36,210 bases of DNA from Pseudarthrobacter sp. (GTDB taxonomy: Bacteria > Actinomycetota > Actinomycetes > Actinomycetales > Micrococcaceae), in the NCBI GenBank assembly GCA_031178005.1, contig JAPSJV010000027.1:1-36210 (forward strand), given 5' to 3'. The notes under the pieces were generated by a model that ran no database searches, was not told where the DNA came from, and saw nothing but the letters and a program-made list of their open reading frames with translations. Below, one piece after another: positions 7,749-16,700 of the stretch (position 1 is its first letter; each line of letters starts with the position of its first letter). A program made the translations under genes and the position numbers.

Positions 7749-7760
7749 GGGGACATCGTA
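7749..7760 (-). promoter_or_regulatory. Leaderless-type -10 (TACGAT) at the HExxH gene
   Basis: On the minus strand TACGAT (7760-7755) is followed by six bases and the ATG at 7748. No Shine-Dalgarno is present. Confidence 0.5.
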
Positions 7761-7962
7761 GCTGGCGGCTTCTACTAGACTGGACGCTAGTGGCCGCCGG
7801 ATTTCGTCCTGTGGTCCTGGACCATGTTGTCCCGCGAGCGTGCCGGTGGATCTGCCGTTGCCTGGCGGGCCAACGCCGCCATCAGCGGCAGGCAGCACCG
7901 GCCGAGCAAACGGCCGGGCCCGCCCGCTGTTGGCGCCGCCAACTCGTAGCTAAGAACAGTAG
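7761..7962 (+). other. pheS upstream region with a possible 41-codon ORF
   Basis: This is the 200-base region between divergent genes. ATG at 7824 opens a 41-residue frame (MLSRERAGGSAVAW to the TAG at 7947-7949) ending 13 bases before pheS. It has no Phe codons and no Shine-Dalgarno, so it is not a classical phe attenuator peptide. A hairpin GTTGGC/GCCAAC lies at 7929-7943. No T-box features were seen. Whether the ORF is translated is unknown. Confidence 0.3.
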
Positions 7963-9024
7963 ATGACTGAAACTCTGCCGGGCGCAGACGCCCCGAACCC
8001 CCTGGACGAAGCCGCCATCACCACCGCCGTTAACCAGGCGCTGGAGGCTATTGCCGCCACTGCGTCCCTCGAGGACCTCAAGGCGGTCAGGCTGGCCCAT
8101 ACCGGTGAAAAATCGCCGCTTAGCCTGGCGAACCGGCAAATCGGCAAGCTTTCCAAGGAAGACAAGGCCACTGCCGGCAAGCTCATGGGTGCGTCCCGTG
8201 GCCGGGTCAACCAGGCCCTTGCTGCCCGCACGGTTGACCTCGAAGCAGAGAACGATGCCCGGATCCTTGTGGAGGAGACGGTTGACGTCACCGCCGCTCC
8301 GCGCCGTCGCCGTGCCGGCGCCCGCCATCCGCTGTCCACCCTGCAGGACCGGGTCTGCGACATCTTCGTGGGTATGGGTTGGGAAATCGCCGAAGGTCCC
8401 GAGGTGGAATCCGAGTGGTTCAACTTCGACGCCCTGAACTTCAAGCCTGACCACCCGGCCCGCGAAATGCAGGATACCTTCTTCGTGGAGCCTCCCGAGG
8501 CCCACCTGGTGATGCGCACCCACACCTCGCCCGTACAGGTGCGGTCCATGCTGGAACGGGATCTGCCCATTTACGTGCTTTGCCCCGGCAAGGTGTTCCG
8601 GACCGACGAACTCGATGCCACGCACACCCCGGTGTTCCACCAGTTCGAGGGCCTGGCCATCGACAAGAACCTCAGCATGGCCGATCTGCTGGGCACCCTG
8701 GAGCACTTCACCCGGCAGATGTTCGGCGACGAGGCCTCCGTACGGCTGCGCCCCAACTACTTCCCGTTCACCGAACCGTCCGCGGAGCTGGACATCTGGC
8801 ACCCCGGAGCCAAGGGCGGTCCGCGCTGGATTGAATGGGGCGGCTGCGGCATGGTCAATGCCAACGTGCTCCGCGCGGCCGGTATCGATCCGGATGTTTA
8901 TTCAGGTTTTGCCTTCGGCATGGGCATTGAGCGTGCCCTGATGTTCCGCAACGAAGTTGGAGACATGCGGGACATGATCGAAGGCGATGTACGTTTCAGC
9001 GAGCACTTCGGGATGGAGATCTAA
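7963..9024 (+). CDS. pheS: Phenylalanyl-tRNA synthetase alpha subunit
   Basis: PheS is the catalytic class II subunit of the (alpha-beta)2 enzyme that charges tRNA-Phe in the cytoplasm. The 353 residues hold an N-terminal coiled-coil arm (about 1-90) that contacts tRNA, then the core: HPLSTLQDRVCDIFVGMGWE, motif 2 with MRTHTSPVQVRSM, HQFEGLAIDKNLSM, and motif 3 with GFAFGMGIERALMFRN. Length is normal. The ATG is two bases after AGTAG with no clear Shine-Dalgarno, so the leader may be short. pheT follows two bases after the TAA. Confidence 0.97.
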   Translation: MTETLPGADAPNPLDEAAITTAVNQALEAIAATASLEDLKAVRLAHTGEKSPLSLANRQIGKLSKEDKATAGKLMGASRGRVNQALAARTVDLEAENDARILVEETVDVTAAPRRRRAGARHPLSTLQDRVCDIFVGMGWEIAEGPEVESEWFNFDALNFKPDHPAREMQDTFFVEPPEAHLVMRTHTSPVQVRSMLERDLPIYVLCPGKVFRTDELDATHTPVFHQFEGLAIDKNLSMADLLGTLEHFTRQMFGDEASVRLRPNYFPFTEPSAELDIWHPGAKGGPRWIEWGGCGMVNANVLRAAGIDPDVYSGFAFGMGIERALMFRNEVGDMRDMIEGDVRFSEHFGMEI

Positions 9025-9026
9025 CA

Positions 9027-11570
9027 GTGCGTATCCCACTTTCCTGGCTGCGTGAATTCGCGCAGGTACCGGCCGGTGCAACGGCCGAAGATGTTATGGC
9101 GGACCTGGTCAAGGTCGGCTTCGAAGAAGAGGACGTCCACCGCCCCACGGACACCCTGCAGGGTCCCATTGTGGTGGGCCAGGTGCTGAGCCTGGTCAAG
9201 GAACCCCAGTCCAACGGCAAGACCATCAACTGGTGCCAGGTCCGTGTTGTCCCGGAGGGGCAGGAACAGACCCTGACCGGCGAAGGCATCGATCAGTCCG
9301 GTGTCCAGGGCATCATCTGCGGCGCCCACAACTTCGTTGAGGGCGACAAAGTGGTGGTCACCCTGCCAGGCGCTGTCCTGCCCGGCGACTTCCGGATTTC
9401 TGCCCGCAAGACGTACGGCCACCTGTCCGCAGGCATGATTGCCTCCGTGCGTGAGCTGGGTATCGGCGAAGACCACGACGGCATCCTGGTGCTTTCCAGC
9501 ATCGGCTTGGATCCGGAAATCGGCACAGACGCCATGGAGTTGCTTGGCCTTTATGACCAGGCTGCGGAAATCAACGTCACCCCGGACCGGGGCTACGCCT
9601 TCTCCATCCGCGGCGTTGCCCGCGAGTACGCCCATGCCACCGGGACCACTTTCACCGATCCGGCATCGAAGGTGGCTGTTGCCGCATCGCTTTCTGCCGG
9701 CTACCCGGTCAAGATCAACGACGCCGCGCCCATTTACGGCAAGCCGGGCTGCGATCGTTTTGCGGCCCGCACCGTCACTGGCGTCGACGCCACGTTGCCC
9801 ACCCCGGCCTGGATGTCATCCCGGCTCCGGCTGGCCGGCATCCGCTCCATTTCGTTGCCCGTGGACATTTCCAATTACGTGATGCTGGAGCTCGGCCAGC
9901 CGCTGCACTTCTACGACCAGGACAAGCTGTCCGGCGAGATCGTGGTGCGGCGTGCCGACGCCGGCGAAAAGCTCACCACCCTGGACGGCAAGGAACGCGC
10001 GCTCGACGCCGAGGACCTCCTGATCACCGACGCTTCGGGCGTCATCGGCATCGCCGGAGTCATGGGCGGCGCAGCGACGGAAGTGACGGATACGACGTCG
10101 ACAGTGCTGATCGAGGCGGCACACTTCGAAGAGGTTTCGATCGCCCGTTCGCGCCGCCGGCACAAGCTGCCTTCCGAAGCGTCCAAGCGCTTCGAACGCG
10201 GTGTCGACTGGCACATTGCCGACGTTGCGGCCCAGCGGGCCGTAGACCTCCTGGTGGAACTCGCCGGAGGGACCGCCCAGGAAACCGGGACCGACGTCGG
10301 GACAGCACCTGACGCCGTCGTGATTGATCTTCCGGCGGCCTATGCTGCGGCCCGGATCGGGATTGACTTCACCGAAGGGCAGATCACCACCGCGCTGCAG
10401 GACCTGGGCGGCACTGTGGAGAAAACGGCTGACGGGTACCGGGTCAGCGCTCCCAGCTGGCGGCACGATCTTGAGACCCGGGACGACCTCACCGAGGAAA
10501 TCGCCCGGTTGGTCGGCTACGACCAGATTCCGGCCACCCTGCCGGTAGCTCCGCCGGGGAAGGGCCTGACCCGTACCCAGCAGCAGCGGCGGCGCCTGAT
10601 GCAGGCGTTTGCCGACGCCGGCCTGACCGAGGTGCTCTCCTACCCGTTCGTCTCCAAGGCGGCCAACGACACGTTCGGCACGCCGGAACAGGGCGCGGAA
10701 CGCAAGGCCCTCAAGCTGGCCAATCCGATCAGCGAGGAACAGGGGTACCTGCGGACTTCCATCCTGCCCGGCCTCTTTGAGGTGGCCCGCCGGAACCTTT
10801 CCCGTGGTTTCCGGGACCTTGCGCTCTTCGAGTCGGGTTCGGTCTTCCTGCCGGAAGGGACGCTGGGAACAGCTTCCATCCCGCCACTGGGCACCCGGCC
10901 CTCCGATGAGGTTCTTGACGGACTGTACGACGGCGTGCCGCACCAGCCGCTGCACGTCGCGGCTGTTTTCACGGGGCATGATTCGCCGGCGGCCGCCGGC
11001 CACACGCCGCGGCCTTGGGACTGGGCAGATGCCTTGGATGTTGCCCGGCTTGCCGGCGATGTGCTGGGCGTGGACCTCGTAGTCAGCCAGGGCGCGCACC
11101 AGGCCTTCCACCCTGGACGGACGGCGCAGCTGTCCCTCCGGTCCGGTGAGGTTGTGGGCTACGCCGGCGAGCTGCACCCGAAACTGCTGGCATCCCACGA
11201 CATGCCTGCCAGGGCAGCAGCCGTGGAACTGAACGCGGAGCTGCTGTTCCAGGCAGCGGCGGACGTCATCGTGGCGAGGCCGATTTCCGGCTTCCCGATT
11301 GCTACCCAGGACGTTGCCCTGGTGGTGCCGCAGGACATCCCTGCTGCAGAGGTTCTGGCCGCCCTTCGCGAAGGCGCGGGCGAATTGCTGGAGGACGTGG
11401 CGTTGTTCGACGTCTACGCCGGCAAGGGCATCCCGGACGGCAGCAAGTCACTGGCCTTCGGCCTGCGCTTCCGCGCCAGCGACCGCACGCTGACCGCTGA
11501 TGAGGCCTCAGCGGCACGTGAAGCTGCCGTTGCACTGGCAGCTGAGCGTTTCGGCGCCGTCCAGCGCTAG
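9027..11570 (+). CDS. pheT: Phenylalanyl-tRNA synthetase beta subunit
   Basis: The 847-residue partner of PheS provides tRNA binding and editing of misacylated Tyr-tRNA-Phe. Domains in order are an N-terminal part with MRIPLSWLREFA, an EMAP-type tRNA-binding OB fold at about 40-155 (VGQVLSLVKEPQSNGKTINW, IICGAHNFVEGDKVVV), the B3/4 editing domain (about 210-400, with SLPVDISNYVMLELGQPLH), B5, and the catalytic-like core. The C-terminal FDX-ACB domain begins near PISGFPIATQDVALV. Length agrees with actinobacterial PheT. The GTG start is two bases from pheS, so the two genes are coupled. Confidence 0.97.
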   Translation: MRIPLSWLREFAQVPAGATAEDVMADLVKVGFEEEDVHRPTDTLQGPIVVGQVLSLVKEPQSNGKTINWCQVRVVPEGQEQTLTGEGIDQSGVQGIICGAHNFVEGDKVVVTLPGAVLPGDFRISARKTYGHLSAGMIASVRELGIGEDHDGILVLSSIGLDPEIGTDAMELLGLYDQAAEINVTPDRGYAFSIRGVAREYAHATGTTFTDPASKVAVAASLSAGYPVKINDAAPIYGKPGCDRFAARTVTGVDATLPTPAWMSSRLRLAGIRSISLPVDISNYVMLELGQPLHFYDQDKLSGEIVVRRADAGEKLTTLDGKERALDAEDLLITDASGVIGIAGVMGGAATEVTDTTSTVLIEAAHFEEVSIARSRRRHKLPSEASKRFERGVDWHIADVAAQRAVDLLVELAGGTAQETGTDVGTAPDAVVIDLPAAYAAARIGIDFTEGQITTALQDLGGTVEKTADGYRVSAPSWRHDLETRDDLTEEIARLVGYDQIPATLPVAPPGKGLTRTQQQRRRLMQAFADAGLTEVLSYPFVSKAANDTFGTPEQGAERKALKLANPISEEQGYLRTSILPGLFEVARRNLSRGFRDLALFESGSVFLPEGTLGTASIPPLGTRPSDEVLDGLYDGVPHQPLHVAAVFTGHDSPAAAGHTPRPWDWADALDVARLAGDVLGVDLVVSQGAHQAFHPGRTAQLSLRSGEVVGYAGELHPKLLASHDMPARAAAVELNAELLFQAAADVIVARPISGFPIATQDVALVVPQDIPAAEVLAALREGAGELLEDVALFDVYAGKGIPDGSKSLAFGLRFRASDRTLTADEASAAREAAVALAAERFGAVQR

Positions 11571-11613
11571 GTGCAACTGAGCGCTTAAAAGCAGGGGAAA
11601 GGCGTGGAACCAA

Positions 11614-12270
11614 ATGTCATCAGACGTGGTGTTCCGCGCCTTTCCTGTTGCCTCAGGCTTTCCGGAAACCGCCGTGGGGGATGCCGGCCTGCTGGATGCC
11701 GCGGAGGAGCGGAGGGCCACGGCCATGGAACCTGGGGCCGCGCTTCGTTTCCGGGCAGGGCGGCTGGCCCTGCGGCGGTTTGCCGGCCAGTTGCTGGACG
11801 TCCCGGCGGTGGAGTTGGCTGCGGCGTACGCCTGCCCCCAGTGCGGAACTGAGGGGGACAGGGCGCACGGCCGGCCAGGATACGCGCTGAACGGCACGCA
11901 ACTCCCCTTGAGCTTGAGCTTGGCGCGGGCAGGCGGCTGGATCCTCATGGCAGGCCTTGCCCATCCGGGCCCCGGGGTCCGGCTGGGCGTCGACCTGGAG
12001 GATCCGGCGGCAGTCGGCTTCCCGGGCTTTGACGCAACTACCCTGACAGCCGCCGAAGCCGCAAAAGTGGTACAGCAACCGGTCGGCCTTCGTGATGCGG
12101 CGCGGGCGCGTCTCTGGGCGCGGAAGGAAGCCTGGCTGAAAATGACAGGCAGCGGCCTGCGAACCCCGCCTGCCGCCGTCGACGTGCTGTCCTTGCCGGG
12201 ACTGAGGGATATCGCGCCGGAAGAGTCGGGCCTGCCAAGGCACTTTGCGGCAGCCCTGGCGGTGTGCTGA
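11614..12270 (+). CDS. Sfp-type 4'-phosphopantetheinyl transferase
   Basis: PPTases move the phosphopantetheine arm of CoA onto a serine of carrier proteins, turning apo forms into holo forms. In this 218-residue protein the two signature motifs are GVDLED (residues 125-130, Mg-binding D127 and E129) and WARKEAWLKMTGSGL (from 168, with K171 and E172). The N-terminal half is weakly conserved and includes a CPQCG pair that is unusual for the family. A Shine-Dalgarno-like AGGGGAAAGG lies eleven bases before the ATG. The carrier domain of the NRPS-like gene about 1.5 kb downstream on the other strand is the obvious substrate (inference). Confidence 0.88.
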   Translation: MSSDVVFRAFPVASGFPETAVGDAGLLDAAEERRATAMEPGAALRFRAGRLALRRFAGQLLDVPAVELAAAYACPQCGTEGDRAHGRPGYALNGTQLPLSLSLARAGGWILMAGLAHPGPGVRLGVDLEDPAAVGFPGFDATTLTAAEAAKVVQQPVGLRDAARARLWARKEAWLKMTGSGLRTPPAAVDVLSLPGLRDIAPEESGLPRHFAAALAVC

Positions 12271-12305
12271 CGGGGACGCGCTGAGGGGCGATTGGCTGAC
12301 GTGAG

Positions 12306-13735
12306 TCAGGCGCGCGGGAACTCCGGCAGCTTTTCCTCCAGCAGCCAGGGGTGCAGCAGTTGCTCGGAATCGAGCCCGGTGGCATGGTCGGCTGCCAGGA
12401 TGAAGTCCGCAGTGCAGACCGAGCTGTGCGCGTTGGCCTGCGTCCACTGATGCAGCAACGCAAAGAAGGCGACGTCGCCGCAGCGGACCCGGAGTGCATG
12501 GAGCGCCAGGGCCCCGCGTTTGTACACCCGGTCATCAAACATCAGCTCCGGTCCGGGGTCGCCGATCATCAGGTCCTGGGCGCCGGTGCTGAGTTTCCGC
12601 CAGGCAGCGTAGGCGCGTTCCTCCACGGTTGGGCCGCCGCTCTCCTCTGACCAGATCCACTCCGCGTAGCAGGCAAAACCCTCGTGCAGCCAGATGTCCT
12701 GCCAGGATGCCAAGGTCAGGGAATTTCCAAACCACTGGTGTGCCAGTTCGTGTGCTATCAGCCGTTGCGAGTCCCACTCCTGGCCCAAGTGGTTCCGGCC
12801 CAGGATGGACAGGGTTTGGGCCTCAAGCGGAATCTCGAGGTCATCATCGGCCACCACCACCGTGTATTCGGGGAACGGGTAGGGGCCGAAGCAGCGTACG
12901 AAGGTCCGCATCATGTCATTCTGGCGGGCCAGGCCCTCCCGCGCCCGGGAGGCGAGTTCCGCGCTGACCGCCACTCTTTGCGGCACAGCGGTGGGAGCTG
13001 TGGTGGGCCCGGCCATGACTCCTGCAGCGTCCCCAGCCGCGTGCGCTGCAGTATGAGTATCTTCTGCCGCCCCGGCGGCCAGCGGCATCAGCGTATAGCG
13101 GCCGATCTGCACGGTGGCCAAATAGGTAGCCATTGGTTCGTGCTGCTCGTAGGTCCAGGTCTCACGGCTGGATTTGCGGGTGCGCGCCACGAGCCGGCCG
13201 TTGCTGACCGCGCGGTAGTTGTCGTCGGTGGTGATGCTGATCCGGAATGCCGATTTGTGCCGGGGGTGGTCGTTGCACGGGAACCATGACGGTGCGCCGT
13301 TGGGTTGTCCGGCCACCAGTACGCCGTCGGTCAGCTCTTCCCAGCCCACCTCGCCCCACAATCCGCGGCGGGGTCCGGGTTGCCTTCATACCTGATGTCC
13401 AGGGTGAAGTCCTCGGTACCGGCCAGTGGTTCGGCAGGGGTGACCACCAGCTGTTCGGCACGCTGGCTGAACTTGCTGACCTTCCGGCCGTTGAACAGCA
13501 CCTTGACGGCCCGCAGCCCGGTGAAGTCCAGGACAATGGCTGACGATGCACGCTGCGCGGTGGCGTGCAGGACAGCGCGTGCCGTCAGTTTGTTGCTGGC
13601 CAGCCGGTAGTCCAGGTCCAGTTCATACAAGCTGACGCGGAAGGCATCGGTGCCCTGTCCGGGCATGTACGGATCCGGCCACTCAGGTGCGCCCGGCAGT
13701 TCCATCGAGGATCCGGGAACGGAGGGGAAACTCAT
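12306..13735 (-). pseudogene. M1-family zinc aminopeptidase, frameshifted by one base
   Basis: The downstream part has the M1 signature HELAH, eighteen residues, then the E of WLHEGFACYAEW (zinc ligands), preceded by LEIPLEAQTLSILG at the usual GAMEN position. The upstream part (MSFPSVPGSS to FTLDIRYEGNPDP) is the M1 N-terminal beta domain. The two lie in different frames. Adding one G in the GGGG run at 13370-13373 on plus (a C on the coding strand) gives NPDPRRGLWGEVGWEE and a normal 476-residue protein. This is a true frameshift or an assembly error in a homopolymer. ATG 13735 has AAGG upstream. The gene follows the NRPS stop by 30 bases on the same strand, so they probably form an operon. 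Confidence 0.85.
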
Positions 13736-13765
13736 CAAAGCCTTAATGTTGGGAGCCAAGGGGTG

Positions 13766-16700
13766 TCAGGATGCTGCGCCTGCGGTGACGGGCGTGGGGT
13801 CCGGTACCGTCTCGCGGCCGCCGGCCGGTTTGGAATCGGCCGGAATGACCGGTCCCTTCCACGGGCTGACGGGGTTCCCCATCCAGTACGTTGCGGCGGG
13901 GACGTGCTCACCCCTCATGACCAACGACGCCGGCCCCACAGTTCCGCCGCTGCCGACGGATGCCTGCGGGAGGATAACGCCGTGTGGGCCCATGGTGGCG
14001 CCGTCTTCGAGATGGACAGTATCCAGGCTCATGATCCTGTCATGGAACAGGTGGGTCTGGACAACACAACCCCTGTTGACCGTGGAGTTCTTGCCCAATG
14101 TGACCAGGTCGGCCTCGGGCAGCCAGTAACTCTCGCACCATGCGCCGCTGCCGATCTTTGCGCCCAGGGCACGCAGCCACCAGACCAGGGCAGGGGTGCC
14201 GGCTGCCGCGCGGGCGAACCAGGGAGCGCTGACCATCTCGATGAAGGTGTCCACCACTTCGTTCCGCCAGATGAACTGGCTCCACAACGGATGTTCACCG
14301 GCGCGGATCCGTCCCACCAGGAGCCATTTGGCGGCGACGGCGCTGGCAGCGGCAACCCCGCCGGCTGCCAGCATCACGACTCCGCCCACCGCCGCCGCCG
14401 CCCAGTAACCGGCTGCTGAGGCAATAACGTCGGCTGCCAGCATCACGCCGGCCGCGATGGCCACCGTGAGGACCACTGGAATAAACCGGCACAGCTCCCA
14501 GAGGGAACGGGCCACCTTCAACCTGGTGGGTGGCTGGTAGGTCCGGCTGGAATCCGAAGCCACGGCTGTACGGCGGAGCCGGACCGGAGGACTGCCCAGC
14601 CAGGACGTTCCGGATTTTGCCTTGCTGGGCGTAGCGGACAGCACGGCCACCAGGGAATTCTTCGGAACGTTGCGGCCGGCGGCGGTCATCCCCGAGTTGC
14701 CCAGGAAGGACCGTTTGCCGATCTTGGCCGGTGCAATCTTCAACCAGCCGCCACCCAGCTCATACGAAGCCACCATGGTGTCGTCGGCCAGGAATGCGCC
14801 TTCGCCCACCGTGGTCATTTTAGGCAGGAGCAGCACGGTGGAGGCTTCCACGTTTTTACCGATCCTGGCACCCAGCAACCTCAGCCACACAGGGGTGAAC
14901 AGGCTTGCGTAGATGGGGAACAGCAGGTCCCGGGCCAGGTCCAGTACCCGTTCCGTGGCCCAAACCTGCCAGCCGATCCGGCTCCGGACCCGGTAGTAGC
15001 CCGTGGCCAGGCCGATGCTGAGCAGCCGGGTGGTACCCAGGACCAGCAGCATGTTGGCCAGGAACCAGGCCAGGGCGGCCAGTGGCAGGGCGGCGAGGAT
15101 CAGCGGAGCAGCACCTGCCAGGGAACTGCTCCCGCGAATGAAGAGGAACACGACGGCGGCCGCAGCGAGGGCGGAAAGGTAGGGGATGAGCGACAGCACT
15201 GCTGAAGCCGTGGCGAAGGCAGTGAACCAAAGACGGCTTTTCGCCTTGCCGACGGCGGGGGCATCGGGCCAGCCCCGCTTGGCCTTGCCCCGGCGTTCGG
15301 CAGGGGATCCGGCAACAGCCTGGCCGGCCTTGACCTTCCCCAGCACGGCCGAGCCCGCGTCAACACTTGCCCCGGCACCGATGGAGGCCCCTGGCATCAA
15401 GGTGCTGCGCGCCCCCACCGTAGCGCCGGCCCCCACGTGCACCCGACCGATGTGTACGTGGTCGCCGTCGATCCACCAGCCGGAAAGGTCCACTTCCGGT
15501 TCGATGTTTGCGCCATGTCCCAGTGACAGGAATCCGGTGACCGGAGGCAGCGAATGGAGTTGCACGTCATTGCCGATCTTCGCTCCCAGTGCCCGTGCAT
15601 AGGAAGGAACCCACGGCGCGCTTGCGAGGCTGACGGCTCCTGCAAGGTCCTGGATCTGCTCTGCCAGCCACAACCTGAGGTGCACTTTTCCGGACCTCGG
15701 GTAACGTCCGGGTACCACGCCGTGCAGCAGGAAGCGGGCCGCGGCGATGGAAATACCCATCCGGCCCGCAGGACTCACAAACACCAGCCAGGAAGCGGCC
15801 ACCCACCACCAGGACACAGTGGGTGCCTGATTGAAGCCGGCGAAGGCTGCCAGCAGGTTGTTGGCCGCCATCAGGTAGGTCAGCCAGCGCATACCCACCA
15901 GGATGTGCAGCGGGATGCCCATGAGCGTCTGGAACAGCTGGGACTTGAAGGCTGTGGGGCGCACAGTCCGCTGGGCGGCGGGTGCTGCGACGACGCCGTC
16001 GGGCAGGGACAACCGGGCGGTATCGATCAGGGCGCCCACCCGGGGCGTCGCGTAGATCTCGGCCACAGTGATGCTGGGATAACGCACACGTAGGGCCGAC
16101 ACCAGCTGGGCCGCGGCCAGCGAGCCGCCTCCGTAGGCGAAGAAGTCGGCGTCGAGGGAGGTTACCGGGCTCCCCAGCACATTGGACCACTGCTCAACGA
16201 TCCAGTGGGCGTCCTCCTGCAGGTTCAGCGGTGCCGCATCGGCATCCGCTGCGGCGGCACCGGCAAGCGGCCAGGGGAGGGCATGGCGGTCCACCTTGCC
16301 GCTGGTTTTAGTGGGCAGGGAGTCCACCACAGCCAGGAGCGGGATCAGCGGCGCCGGCAGGCTGTTGGACAAAAGGCTGCGGGCTTCGGTGAGGTCCAGT
16401 ACGGCCGTACCGGCCGGGGCCAGGTAACCCACCAGGATCTGGTTGCCGGCGGCAGTAGTCTGGACGGCCGCTGCAGCTCCGGCGACATCCGGCAATGCCT
16501 GCAGGGCGGCGTCGATCTCGCCCAGCTCGATCCGCCGGCCACCCAGTTTCACCTGTTCGTCGGCCCGGCCCATAAAGATCAGGCCTTCGGCTTCGAAACG
16601 GACCAGGTCACCAGACCTATAAGCACGCTCCCAGCCAAGTGAGGGCATCGGAGCGTACTTCTCTGCGTCCTTTACTGGATCCAGATAGCGGGCAAGGCCC

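Noticed and set aside
7761..7962. T-box or Phe-attenuator ahead of pheST
   Set aside because: No T-box core sequence, no Phe codon run and no terminator with a T-tract were found.
9816..11198. 460-codon minus-strand frame
   Set aside because: Antisense to pheT, with low-complexity Arg/Gly/Val composition and no start signal.
13331..13759. N-terminal M1 frame as an independent small gene
   Set aside because: Its sequence is the M1 N-terminal domain, and it joins exactly to the downstream frame when one base is added, so it is part of one broken gene.
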